In this document: piece after piece, positions 33,130 through 41,662 of the stretch
Layout: each line of letters starts with the position of its first letter
Numbering within the stretch: the stretch's first letter is position 1
Assembly (NCBI RefSeq): GCF_900176465.1
Contig: NZ_FWXR01000001.1
Coordinates: 1 to 64,000, forward strand
Source of the DNA: Fulvimarina manganoxydans
GTDB taxonomy: Bacteria; Pseudomonadota; Alphaproteobacteria; Rhizobiales; Rhizobiaceae
Reading direction: 5' to 3'
Length of the DNA: 64,000 nt
The notes under the pieces: model-generated
What the model was told of the DNA's origin: nothing
Seen by the model: the letters and a program-made list of their open reading frames with translations, nothing else
Database searches by the model: none
Position numbers and translations under genes: made by a program

Positions 33130-33176
33130 CCGACGCCCCACACGGCGGCCGTCCCCTCCCGACCGCCGGGCGTCGG
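33130..33176 (-). terminator. Hairpin after the major capsid gene
   Basis: CCGACGCCC at 33130-33138 pairs with GGGCGTCGG at 33168-33176 around a GC-rich loop, 10 bp beyond the capsid stop. It may partly end transcription so that capsid is made in excess over later genes, or protect the capsid message. Confidence 0.45.
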
Positions 33177-33185
33177 CGTCGTCGA

Positions 33186-34154
33186 TCAGGCGACGTTGAG
33201 CTTGATGATCGCTTCCGGGCGATCGAAGTAGTGAAGGAAGAACGACCACAGTTCGACCTCGAGGCCCTTGCCGTGAGGCAGTTCGTGTCGGGTCACGTAT
33301 CGGTCGAGAACGTTGCCGAGATACTCTTTCGAGTCGCTCGGACCGTAGACCGTCTTCATGTGACCGTCGTAGATCGGCACCGCGTAGCAGTCGTCGGCGT
33401 CGAAGAATCCGCGGTGATACGGCACGATGTCGACGTTCGAGTTGATGCGGACGCCGGTGCGGCCGTCTTCCTGGGACGTCCAGTTGTTCCGGGCGTCGGA
33501 GGTCATGGCCTTGCGGTAGTCGCCGTTCTCGCTGAACGCGTGAGCGACGTCGGAACCGGAGACGATGGCGACGGAGGAGAGTGTGTCCCCGCCGAGCGCC
33601 TTCTCCATCGCGAGCTTCAGCTTCTCCAACTGCGGCGCGAGCGGCTTCGAAAGGTCGAGGTCGGCCTGCTGCTGCTGGACCTTCATCATGTCGTAGAGGT
33701 CGATCTCGAGTTCGCCGGACGAGTCGACGATCAGGCCTTTCATCGCGTTGGCGAGTTGGTGCTCGACAGTGACGTCCAGGTCGTCGTTACAGCCGGCGAG
33801 ATACTGGTCGATCAGCGTCTGCGCGGCCATCTGCTGAGCCTGCCCGGTGAGGCCGCCGACGACGTTGAGGACCTCGTTGTAGCTCATGGTGAAACCCTCG
33901 GAATAACCGGGGATCTCCACCTTCACGGCCGAGCGCTTGGTGAGCGAACGCTGCGGGGCCGGTGCGCCGCGAGGCGTCGAGGGCAGCACCTTCACGCGCC
34001 CGTTGGACGAATTGATCTGAACGTCCGTGGTCGGCGAGCGCAGGGGCGTGCCGGCACGGAACGTCTTCGTCAGGACGTTCGGCTTGAACGGGCGCTTGAT
34101 GACGGCCGCAGCCATCGTCAGCATGGTGAACGGAGCGAGTTCGAAAACGTCCAT
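33186..34154 (-). CDS. Major capsid protein (lambda gpE-like)
   Basis: A 322-residue protein opening MDVFELAPFTMLTMAAAVIK with the segment RAGTPLRSPTTDVQI, and later EIPGYSEGFTMSYNEVLNVV and VYGPSDSKEYLGNVL. This fits the phage major capsid protein E family. Order decoration-capsid after protease/scaffold supports it. Confidence 0.8.
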   Translation of the reverse strand: MDVFELAPFTMLTMAAAVIKRPFKPNVLTKTFRAGTPLRSPTTDVQINSSNGRVKVLPSTPRGAPAPQRSLTKRSAVKVEIPGYSEGFTMSYNEVLNVVGGLTGQAQQMAAQTLIDQYLAGCNDDLDVTVEHQLANAMKGLIVDSSGELEIDLYDMMKVQQQQADLDLSKPLAPQLEKLKLAMEKALGGDTLSSVAIVSGSDVAHAFSENGDYRKAMTSDARNNWTSQEDGRTGVRINSNVDIVPYHRGFFDADDCYAVPIYDGHMKTVYGPSDSKEYLGNVLDRYVTRHELPHGKGLEVELWSFFLHYFDRPEAIIKLNVA

Positions 34155-34221
34155 CTGAAGATCCCCCTCGGATCGGAATTACGGGCGGACGGCGATCCCC
34201 ATCGCCGGCTGCGCGGTGTCG

Positions 34222-34596
34222 TTAGAGAACGATCTCGTTGCCGCCTTCGGGCTCGACGCGGATGTCCTTGGTTTCGAGATCGGCGATCAGGGTCGCGCGA
34301 AGAGCGTCCGTCGCGGCGACGTCGCCGGTGACGATCGGGAACGTCAGCAGGTTCTCGTTGACGATCGCCGGCCCACTCTTGATGATCGAGGTCACCTTCG
34401 TGCGGCCGCGATTGACTTCGTAGATCGTGACGCCGGCAGCGACGTCCGGATCGTTCGGATCCTGGACGACGGTTCCGGGCTGAACCGGCTTGTCGGCCGG
34501 CGCGGTGACCTCGATTTTGCCGCGGGTCCAGCGCGGATCGACTTCCCAGACGATGAACTCGCCGGCGCGCTTGCCTTCGTTGAGCCTGGTGAACAT
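34222..34596 (-). CDS. Head decoration protein (gpD-like)
   Basis: A 124-residue protein starting MFTRLNEGKRAGEFIVWEVD, with VQPGTVVQDPNDPDVAAGVT and KVTSIIKSGPAIVNENLLTF. Pattern and position immediately upstream of the capsid gene fit the lambda gpD family, which trims the expanded capsid at its three-fold axes. Confidence 0.8.
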   Translation of the reverse strand: MFTRLNEGKRAGEFIVWEVDPRWTRGKIEVTAPADKPVQPGTVVQDPNDPDVAAGVTIYEVNRGRTKVTSIIKSGPAIVNENLLTFPIVTGDVAATDALRATLIADLETKDIRVEPEGGNEIVL

Positions 34597-34631
34597 GACG
34601 CTCTTCCTTCGTTAGAGTTCGTTGCCGACGA

Positions 34632-35078
34632 TCAGGCGCGAGCCTGCGAGCCGCGGAACGCGGCCGAATCCTCCCAGCGGAGATCCGCCAGGGTCATCTC
34701 GCGCGGCGAGCCGAGGTTGTGCCCGGAAGTCTCCGTCGAGTTGGACTTCGCCCGCATGCCGTTCATCGCGATCCCGCGAAGTTCGGCCAGGTCGGCGCCT
34801 GCCTTCTCGAACTCGTCGAAGGTGTCCTCGACGCCGTAGCGTTTCGCGGTCGTCCGGAGCCCGGCGATGGTCGCCTTCTCGGCGTCGGACCGTCCCGCCG
34901 GCTGACCGGCGACGGGCTGGTTCTGCGGAGCCGGAAGCGGGTTGCCGGCCGGCTTGCCGCGGGTGCCCTCGATGGCCTCGCGAGCGGCCTTGTCCTCAGG
35001 CGTCTCCGTCTTCGCGGCTTCGGCGAGAGCGGAACGGACGGACTCGGCGACGAGTGCCTTGATCTGGTCTTCGGTCAT
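34632..35078 (-). CDS. Possible nested scaffold protein from internal start
   Basis: An in-frame ATG at 35078 (MTEDQIKALVAESVRSALAE) is preceded by GAGGT at a suitable distance, so a 148-residue scaffold could be made separately from the protease-scaffold fusion. This would copy the lambda C/Nu3 arrangement. The second start is predicted only. Confidence 0.4.
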   Translation of the reverse strand: MTEDQIKALVAESVRSALAEAAKTETPEDKAAREAIEGTRGKPAGNPLPAPQNQPVAGQPAGRSDAEKATIAGLRTTAKRYGVEDTFDEFEKAGADLAELRGIAMNGMRAKSNSTETSGHNLGSPREMTLADLRWEDSAAFRGSQARA

Positions 35079-35708
35079 GTCGGACCTCTTCTGGTTCGGC
35101 TTGGGTTTCGCGGCGCGATGGGCTGCGACGATGTCGTGAGCGGACCGCATGATCTGGCTCGCCCCGTCGGCGGGAACGGGCACGACGGACATCTCCAGGA
35201 GTGTCCAGCGGGTGGCGGTGACGGTGAGACGGCCGGCGACTTCGGCGACCGCGTACTCGTCGATCGTGTAGCCGCAGGAGCCGTTAGCGATGACGCCCTC
35301 GCGGATGCCCTCGACGATGTCTGCGACGCTCTCGCGGGCGGACAACCCGAAGCGAGCGCGGATCTGCTCGCCCTCGACCTTGAAAGTGTCGGTCAGGCCG
35401 ATGCCGATGATGGACTTGCAAGACCACCACTGATGAGAGTCGAGGAGATTGACGGTGCGGCCGGATTCCGCCGGCAAACGGCAGTTCGCGACGGGCAGGA
35501 CCTCGTCGTACTCGACGACCTCGTCCTTGTCCCAGTCGTAGTAGTGGCGGACGACGGCGGTGGAAGTCGCGACGACCATCTCGATCGAGCCGTCGTTTTC
35601 GTCGAGCGTGTCGGGCTTGACCTCGGCAGCACGAAGGGCACGCGAGGTCGTCGGGGCGAATTTCTCGCCGCCACGCTTTTCGAGTGCTCTCTTCAGTGCC
35701 TTGGACAC
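34632..35708 (-). CDS. Prohead protease (S78-like) fused to scaffold domain
   Basis: A 358-residue protein. Residues 20-195 look like an HK97-type prohead protease: NLLDSHQWW with the catalytic histidine, GIGLTDTFKVEGEQIRARFG, and TLLEMSVVPVPAD with the serine position. Residues 200-358 are a charged helical scaffold (EDQIKALVAESVRSALAEAA), then a proline-rich linker and C-terminal helices. It would process the scaffold during capsid maturation. A late box lies 52 bp upstream. Confidence 0.8.
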   Translation of the reverse strand: MSKALKRALEKRGGEKFAPTTSRALRAAEVKPDTLDENDGSIEMVVATSTAVVRHYYDWDKDEVVEYDEVLPVANCRLPAESGRTVNLLDSHQWWSCKSIIGIGLTDTFKVEGEQIRARFGLSARESVADIVEGIREGVIANGSCGYTIDEYAVAEVAGRLTVTATRWTLLEMSVVPVPADGASQIMRSAHDIVAAHRAAKPKPNQKRSDMTEDQIKALVAESVRSALAEAAKTETPEDKAAREAIEGTRGKPAGNPLPAPQNQPVAGQPAGRSDAEKATIAGLRTTAKRYGVEDTFDEFEKAGADLAELRGIAMNGMRAKSNSTETSGHNLGSPREMTLADLRWEDSAAFRGSQARA

Positions 35709-35759
35709 GCCGATATCCGTCGGAGAATTCCTATTCCGACGAAACGTCCCACGATCGGC

Positions 35760-35777
35760 GCAGGGATATACCTGACG
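35760..35777 (-). promoter_or_regulatory. Late box, copy 2 (before protease gene)
   Basis: GCAGGGATATACCTGACG is identical over 18 bp to the copy at 30511. It lies 52 bp upstream of the protease start and downstream of the cargo gene that ends at 35855. A promoter here would let capsid genes be transcribed independently of the cargo gene. Confidence 0.6.
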
Positions 35778-35854
35778 GCGCTCAGGATCCTGCGAACGCC
35801 TTCTTCACGGCTCCGATAACCTCGGACCTCCGGGCGAGAAGAACGAACCCGAAG

Positions 35855-36862
35855 TTAGTGTGAGCCACCGTTCGAACGGAATTCGTAGTCCGGCAATACG
35901 AAACCACCCTCGTTCGAATAGCGCACTTCGTCGAGAAATTGCCCGAGGGAATTGGATAGAAACCAGTGCAACCTTACCGAGCCCACCAGATTACGGATCG
36001 CGGAAGGGGAATGAAGCCAATGGTCCGGGGCGTCGAAGTTTAGATTGTCTTTCACACCCAGAAGCCAGAAGGCGAAAGAATTCGGGAAACGATACATCCA
36101 GACCGGGTTATTCTCCGGGTCTCTCTCGGAGTTCTCTATGAACTCGTTGAGGCGCGCACCAGCCCATTCGGATGCCGCCTTATGGTCTTCGTTGGTAGGA
36201 AGTATCGCGCTCTCGTTCTGAAGGAAACATACGGAAGCGACGGCCGCATCAACGACATCGTCCAGATCACTGTAGGTTTCGTAAAGGGTTTTCGCGAATT
36301 CGAAATTATCGAGCGCGTCCTCCCGGGTCATTTCGAGATGCCAACTTTCGAGTTCCGGGCGCGTTCCACGCAAGCATCGATCCAGCAGTCGTTGAGCGAT
36401 CATCCCATTAGCGCATTTTCGATAGGATTGATCGGTATGGCATGACCAAGCCAGCGCCTCGCAAGAGGATAGGAGAAATTCACGCGCACGATCGAGTTGA
36501 TCGTCGTCTCTTGTCGGGGGCAGTATCAGGTAAGCTTCGTGCAGGGCGTGCATGTATCGATGTCGCTCATCCTGTTCGGATGGAAAGGATCGCAACAGTC
36601 GTTCGAGGAAGACTGATTCGTCTTCTATCTCGATCTCCTGATTCTTTATCGTACCCGACATCTCTGCAATCCTGCGCGAAAGTTCTTCGTTCTGCTCAGC
36701 GAGGTCGATATTGCGCATCTTCCGGCGTTGTAGGTCTTTCCGCAGGCTGAAGGCCCAGCGACTCATGCCGATGGCACTGCCTCCGGTCAGCGTGACGATC
36801 GCCGCCAGAGCGCTAACCGTCTGATTTTCACCGATCGTGGCAAGGAATTCCGAAGCCCACAT
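35855..36862 (-). CDS. Low-GC cargo (moron) gene in head module, function unknown
   Basis: A 335-residue protein with one N-terminal membrane helix (VSALAAIVTLTGGSAIGMSR, residues about 16-35), a coiled coil (residues 45-85: LAEQNEELSRRIAEMSGTIK) and a C-terminal soluble domain rich in Trp, Cys and acidic residues (CEALAWSCHTDQSYRKCANG). Codon use is visibly less GC-rich than in the neighbouring head genes. It breaks the normal portal-protease adjacency and is followed by a late box, the behaviour of a moron. No family recognised; superinfection exclusion or defence is conceivable from topology alone. Confidence 0.7.
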   Translation of the reverse strand: MWASEFLATIGENQTVSALAAIVTLTGGSAIGMSRWAFSLRKDLQRRKMRNIDLAEQNEELSRRIAEMSGTIKNQEIEIEDESVFLERLLRSFPSEQDERHRYMHALHEAYLILPPTRDDDQLDRAREFLLSSCEALAWSCHTDQSYRKCANGMIAQRLLDRCLRGTRPELESWHLEMTREDALDNFEFAKTLYETYSDLDDVVDAAVASVCFLQNESAILPTNEDHKAASEWAGARLNEFIENSERDPENNPVWMYRFPNSFAFWLLGVKDNLNFDAPDHWLHSPSAIRNLVGSVRLHWFLSNSLGQFLDEVRYSNEGGFVLPDYEFRSNGGSH

Positions 36863-36910
36863 AGACCCTCCTAGATTTAACCAAGAGGAACCTTAGATTG
36901 CATCAATAGA

Positions 36911-38473
36911 TCAGTCCAGTTCGAGCACCGACGTATCTGCCTTAGCCGCCTCGACGACTTCCCGCTCGTGCTTTTCCTCGTCAGCCGTTTCTTTCGCGAT
37001 CGACTGCGAGGTCGGAGTGCGGGTGGGATCCCATTTATCATCGGCGTCGAGTAGGCCGTTCTCGCGCCGGCGGCTGTAATCCTTGGCAGACAGTCGCGCG
37101 ACCTCTTCGGACCGCTTCCCGAAATAGGACTTCGAGACGTAGGACGGCTCGACGATGCCGCGATCGGCGGCGTCCATCATAATCTTGAGTTCCTGCGTCA
37201 GGGCGGCGTGCTGGATGACCGGCCAGTCCCAGCCGTGATCGTAGATCTCCCAAGGCTTCGCGCCGGCCGGGGGCGTCCACATGCCCGACGCCATGGCGGC
37301 ATCCACCCAGGACGCGAACATCGGGCGGAGCACCTGGTGTTCGGTTCCGTCCCGGCCGATCCCGGCCTCGCGCGAGACCGCCGCTGCCGCGATGCGCATG
37401 GCGCGTTCGGGCGCGTCCCGCCAGTCGCCGGTGACTTCGTAGACTGGAGCGCCGACCGAAGCCGAGATGGCGAGAAGCTGGAAGCGCAGCGCCTTCTCGA
37501 AATTCATCGGCTCGTCCTTGGGCTGGACTGTCTCGACGTCGAAACCGGCCGGCAGTTCGTGTCCGACGCCTGTGCCGAACGTGACGTCGCCGATCATGCG
37601 CTCGACGGTCTCCGCGTCCGGGAGCATGTCGTCGTCGAGATTCTCGTCGGAGCGCTTGAAAAAAACGGTCATGATTGACGCGATCTGCTTCCGCCGGCGC
37701 TCGGCGTCCTCAAGCGTCGACATCGCGATCGCGCGAAGGAAGGCGCTGGCGAGCATGACCTCGCCCCGAGGGCTGCCGGTCGGGCCGTCGAACAGATGAA
37801 AGACCTCGTCCGCCGGCACGACGATCGGCCGGCGCATGCGGAACCCCTCGGAGAGCGGGTGCTCCGTATGCATCGCGTAAGCGACCGGGCGGTCGAGATC
37901 GGTCATGATGCCGGCGGCGAACCGCTTGTCGTCGAACGCGAAGGATTCGTGGTCGACCGGTACGTAGTCGGACGTGAGCGTCTGGAACTGGATCGGCACG
38001 ACCAGGCGTCTGGAGACCTCGGGATAGTCGAACCGGAAGCGCCGGCGGACGAAAGCTTCACCGTCTACGATCTTGTTGCCGTAGATATCGTCGCGGAGCA
38101 TAGCACCGAACGACTTCGAGCCCGTCGTCGAGAAGCCGCTGCAGGACGCCTGCCAGAGTTCCTCGAGTTCCCGGAATTTCGACACGGGTCTCGGCCCGGT
38201 GCCGATATGGAGGCCTTTGAGGACGCGGACGAGCGACCGGATCCAGGCGTCGTTCCGGACGAGGTGCCTGGCGATCGCCTGCTGCTCGCGAAGGTACCGG
38301 ATGCCGCCTTCGGGCGGGATCCGCGGAACGTTCGGGACGGCTGGATGATTCGCCGAGGCCTCGAACGGCGCGACCCGGCGGCCGCCGCCGAACGAGCGGA
38401 CGAGGCCGTTCGACGGACGGCGAGACGACGGCTTCATCCCGACGGAGCGGCGAAGGAAATCCATGGCGCTCAT
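36911..38473 (-). CDS. Portal protein (lambda gpB-like)
   Basis: A 520-residue protein of the lambda portal family: LVRNDAWIRSLVRVLKGLHI near the N-terminus, IVDGEAFVRRRF, VPADEVFHLFDGPTGSPRGE and EVTGDWRDAPERAMRIAAAA. It forms the dodecameric DNA channel at one capsid vertex and docks terminase. The start overlaps the gpW-like stop by 4 bp. Confidence 0.9.
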   Translation of the reverse strand: MSAMDFLRRSVGMKPSSRRPSNGLVRSFGGGRRVAPFEASANHPAVPNVPRIPPEGGIRYLREQQAIARHLVRNDAWIRSLVRVLKGLHIGTGPRPVSKFRELEELWQASCSGFSTTGSKSFGAMLRDDIYGNKIVDGEAFVRRRFRFDYPEVSRRLVVPIQFQTLTSDYVPVDHESFAFDDKRFAAGIMTDLDRPVAYAMHTEHPLSEGFRMRRPIVVPADEVFHLFDGPTGSPRGEVMLASAFLRAIAMSTLEDAERRRKQIASIMTVFFKRSDENLDDDMLPDAETVERMIGDVTFGTGVGHELPAGFDVETVQPKDEPMNFEKALRFQLLAISASVGAPVYEVTGDWRDAPERAMRIAAAAVSREAGIGRDGTEHQVLRPMFASWVDAAMASGMWTPPAGAKPWEIYDHGWDWPVIQHAALTQELKIMMDAADRGIVEPSYVSKSYFGKRSEEVARLSAKDYSRRRENGLLDADDKWDPTRTPTSQSIAKETADEEKHEREVVEAAKADTSVLELD

Positions 38474-38730
38474 TCGTAGTAATCCTTCTCCACGTTGATC
38501 CGGAAGGTCTTCATCTTCGTCTGCGGCCGCGCCCGGTCGAGCGTCTGACCGGTCTTCTGCTCATAGGCGCGGTAAAGGCGGTCGAGCGTCCGCATGGCGA
38601 CGGCCGGCCTTTGCAGAGACACCGAGCCGCCGCCGCCGGGAGCGGAGATCTGGCTCGCTCCGGAGGAGATCTGCTTCTCGATCGCCACGATCGCGCGCTT
38701 CAGGTCGTCGGGGGTCCAGAAAACGTACAT
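38470..38730 (-). CDS. Head-tail joining protein (gpW-like)
   Basis: An 86-residue protein. I choose the ATG at 38730 (TGATG overlap with terminase, AAGGA 8 bases upstream). MYVFWTPDDLKRAIVAIEKQ and a C-terminal basic beta segment (KMKTFRINVEKDYYE) fit the gpW family, and the position between large terminase and portal matches lambda exactly. Confidence 0.75.
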   Translation of the reverse strand: MYVFWTPDDLKRAIVAIEKQISSGASQISAPGGGGSVSLQRPAVAMRTLDRLYRAYEQKTGQTLDRARPQTKMKTFRINVEKDYYE

Positions 38731-41054
38731 CACCAAAGTCCTTCCACTCGCGAGGCGGCCGGCCGACGAACGGCACGGACGCTCGAATTCTTCGGTTCGT
38801 CGATCAGCCCGGCCCGGCGACGGCGTTCAGCGCGATCGACAATGCGGATCGTCGGACCGGACGACTTCGGTACGCGAGGATCGGGCAGATCATTCGTCTC
38901 CACACGCTTGATGATCCGCTCCGCGACGCGCTGGGCGCGATCGACGACGCGGGCAACCCGAGATTCCTCGCGGGGAGGCAATGCCGTGTCCGTCGTATGC
39001 TCGGTCGACGGAGGATCGCCGGCTTCCTCCTCGTCGGGCGCAGGATCCTCGACCGCGGCGCGGGCGGCGAGCGCGGCCGCTACGGCGTCGGCCTCGACGC
39101 GTCCGATGGACTCGCGGATGCGGCGGTTGTTCTGCATCTCGAACATCGCGGCCGCGAGCGCGTAGACGCTGCAGTCGAGGGCCTCGCCGGTCTCGGTCTC
39201 CGAGATGCGCATCCAGCGGCTGAAGCCGGGGCGGACCTCGACTTCGTGCTCGGCGAGGAACGACGGGTAGAAGTCGGCGCCGAGTTTCGCCGAGAACTCC
39301 CAGCTTTCCGGCGCCGGCGACGGGATCGAGATCGTGCGGCCGATCGTATCCTTGATGCTCTGGGTGCCCAGGAACAGGAAAGGCCGCTTCTTCCGCAAGG
39401 AGATCGACTCCTTCGGCGGCAAGGCCTTCTTGCGGCTCAATCCTTCAGCGGCGCCGCGGACGGCGGTGACCGTCCGGGACCTGGGATGGGACGCGAACTC
39501 GAGGGCCTCACTGTTGAGATAACCGCAGTCGATGAACGTCCGTCTGGCCTTCAGGACCTCGCCTGAGGCCATCGTCCATTCGCGATCGAGATACTGCCAG
39601 ATGATCTCGCAGCACTCCGGCGACATGGGTCGGATTTCGTAGACCCGCGGCCGGCCGGTGTGCTCATCGCGCTCGACGATCTCGGAGATGACCTCGCGGT
39701 GCAGCACGGCGATACGGCGGTTCCGGCCCATGCCGATCGTCACGATCTCGACGCGGGGCGGCTTGTCCGGGCGATGCAGATTGCCCTCCTGGACGTCCAC
39801 GCCGTTGAAGACGTGCTCGACCCAGTCAGGGCCGTCGAACTCGCCGTAGTCGACGGCGCGGGCTTCGAGTTCGGAAGGCTCCGTCGTGCGGTTGACGCGA
39901 GGCTCCCACTCCTGCGCGAGCACCAGATTGACGAAATCCTGTTCGTATTTCTCCGGGTCCCGCTCCGCCTTGAGGTGGTCGGCAGCGATCGCCTTCCAGT
40001 GGCTCTGCGGATCCGTCGAGTAGGCCGCCCATGCGAAGAAGCCGACGTGCCCCGGTTCGGGCTTCGGGTTCGTCGCCCGGAACCGGCCCTTCTCCATCAT
40101 GGAGACCTTGTCGATCTCTTCGATGTGGCCGTGGCACTCGCCGCATTCGTACCATGCGTCGTCGATCAGATCGTCTTCGTCGAGCGTGTAGCGGATGCCG
40201 GCGCCCCACTGACCCTCGCGGGACATCGCGCGGCGGACGTCCGGTTCGAACGCGATCTCGGTCTCGCAGTGCGGGCACGGCATGACGTAGATCCGCTTGT
40301 CCGACCGTTCGAATTCCATCGAGATCGAGCACGCGCCCTTCCGCGTCGGCGTCGAGCCGGCATAGAGAAGCGGCGCGGCATACTGCTGGAGACGCCGGCG
40401 CGCGAGCCCGAGTTTGTTGCCCTCGGAGTTCTTGGAGCGGTCGAGCCATTCCTTCGACGAGATCTCGTCCGCGAGGACGACGGAGCCCTTGATCGCGCGG
40501 AACGAGCCGTTGTTGCTCGCGGAGCGAAGCTGGATCGAGGCGCCGTTCGTCAGAATGATGTCGGACCACGCGTCCTGGACGCCGGCCTTCGTCCGCGGGC
40601 GCATCAGCGCACGGATCTTCGGCGACGCGAGCATGATCGGCATCAGCACCTTGTCGTGCAGGTCCTGCGCCGCGTCGTCCGAGCGTTCGTAGTAGATGAC
40701 CGACTGTCCGAGATGGACGGCGACGTAGAGGATGATGATCGCCGACATCAGGGACGACCCGAATCTCGGCGGCTTCTTGAACGTGCCCTGCCGGACCATG
40801 AGCATGAACAGGGCGAGCAGGATCGCCGCCTGGACCGGCGACCATTCGATCTTTCCGGAGCGCTCGGAGACCTCGGTCGGCAGCACGATCCAGCCGTCCT
40901 CGCCGCTCGACCACTCGACGATATCGACCGGCTCGTTCGGGACGAGCGCGACCTCGGCCGCGAACGCCAGCGCGGACAGGAATATCTCGGCGCCGGGAGC
41001 GGCGAGGTCCTCGCATGCGCGTCGGTCGTCCGGAGTGATCTCGAATCGGCTCAT
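38730..41054 (-). CDS. Terminase large subunit (GpA family)
   Basis: A 774-residue protein from the ATG at 41054, overlapping the small subunit stop by 4 bp. GpA-family features include the sequence around KPPRFGSSLMSAIIILYVAV (P-loop position, without the usual lysine), SVVLADEIS as Walker B, the zinc-finger-like CPHC and CGEC pairs, and a nuclease-domain region with FIDCGYLNSEALEF. It cuts concatemers at cos and powers DNA packaging. The C-terminal 130 residues are low-complexity and variable. Confidence 0.9.
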   Translation of the reverse strand: MSRFEITPDDRRACEDLAAPGAEIFLSALAFAAEVALVPNEPVDIVEWSSGEDGWIVLPTEVSERSGKIEWSPVQAAILLALFMLMVRQGTFKKPPRFGSSLMSAIIILYVAVHLGQSVIYYERSDDAAQDLHDKVLMPIMLASPKIRALMRPRTKAGVQDAWSDIILTNGASIQLRSASNNGSFRAIKGSVVLADEISSKEWLDRSKNSEGNKLGLARRRLQQYAAPLLYAGSTPTRKGACSISMEFERSDKRIYVMPCPHCETEIAFEPDVRRAMSREGQWGAGIRYTLDEDDLIDDAWYECGECHGHIEEIDKVSMMEKGRFRATNPKPEPGHVGFFAWAAYSTDPQSHWKAIAADHLKAERDPEKYEQDFVNLVLAQEWEPRVNRTTEPSELEARAVDYGEFDGPDWVEHVFNGVDVQEGNLHRPDKPPRVEIVTIGMGRNRRIAVLHREVISEIVERDEHTGRPRVYEIRPMSPECCEIIWQYLDREWTMASGEVLKARRTFIDCGYLNSEALEFASHPRSRTVTAVRGAAEGLSRKKALPPKESISLRKKRPFLFLGTQSIKDTIGRTISIPSPAPESWEFSAKLGADFYPSFLAEHEVEVRPGFSRWMRISETETGEALDCSVYALAAAMFEMQNNRRIRESIGRVEADAVAAALAARAAVEDPAPDEEEAGDPPSTEHTTDTALPPREESRVARVVDRAQRVAERIIKRVETNDLPDPRVPKSSGPTIRIVDRAERRRRAGLIDEPKNSSVRAVRRPAASRVEGLW

Positions 41055-41662
41055 GGCTGCGGCGGATCGAATCCCGGAAGCGTGTCCTGGATCGCCTTCG
41101 CGCCCTCCGCGAGCGCCGTCCGGCACTGCTTCAGAGCCTTCTCGCGCCATTCCAGCCGCTGCTTCTCCGGATAGCCGGCCATGTCGCGCACCAGACGCTC
41201 CGGAATGGCCATGATCGTCTGCCGGATCAGGCCGAGCGCGAGTTCGAAGGCGCCCTCGACAACGTAGCGCGGGACAAGGACCTCCGCCTTCTGCCCGACG
41301 GCGAGGCGCTTGATCTTGAGGTCCTCGAGTTTCACCAGGTCGGACGGCTTCATCGGTGCGCCGCCGGCAGTCTCGCCGGAAGCGACCTTGGCTGCCTCCT
41401 CGTCGCGGACGAACCGCTCACGCCAGCGGAAGACCTCAGCCGGATCGAGAAGCGTCGCCTCTCCGGACGAACCGTGATCCGCGACCGGACAGCCCTTGTC
41501 ACCGATCCAGTCCGCGATCGTGCCGCGGTCACGACCGATGATCTCAGCGAGACGCGAGATCGAGACCCAATGCTGGGAGCGATCCGCGCCTGCCTCGGCG
41601 CGCTCGACGGCTTCCTCCTGCGTGCGGGACGGGCGCTTGAACGGGCGGTGGCGACGGGACAC
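41051..41662 (-). CDS. Terminase small subunit (Nu1-like)
   Basis: A 203-residue protein. Residues 30-75 form a winged-helix DNA-binding domain (WVSISRLAEIIGRDRGTIAD WIG-type), as in lambda Nu1, followed by a coiled-coil and helical part (LVKLEDLKIKRLAVGQKAEV). It recognises the packaging site and recruits the large subunit. A late box lies 54 bp upstream. Confidence 0.8.
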   Translation of the reverse strand: MSRRHRPFKRPSRTQEEAVERAEAGADRSQHWVSISRLAEIIGRDRGTIADWIGDKGCPVADHGSSGEATLLDPAEVFRWRERFVRDEEAAKVASGETAGGAPMKPSDLVKLEDLKIKRLAVGQKAEVLVPRYVVEGAFELALGLIRQTIMAIPERLVRDMAGYPEKQRLEWREKALKQCRTALAEGAKAIQDTLPGFDPPQP

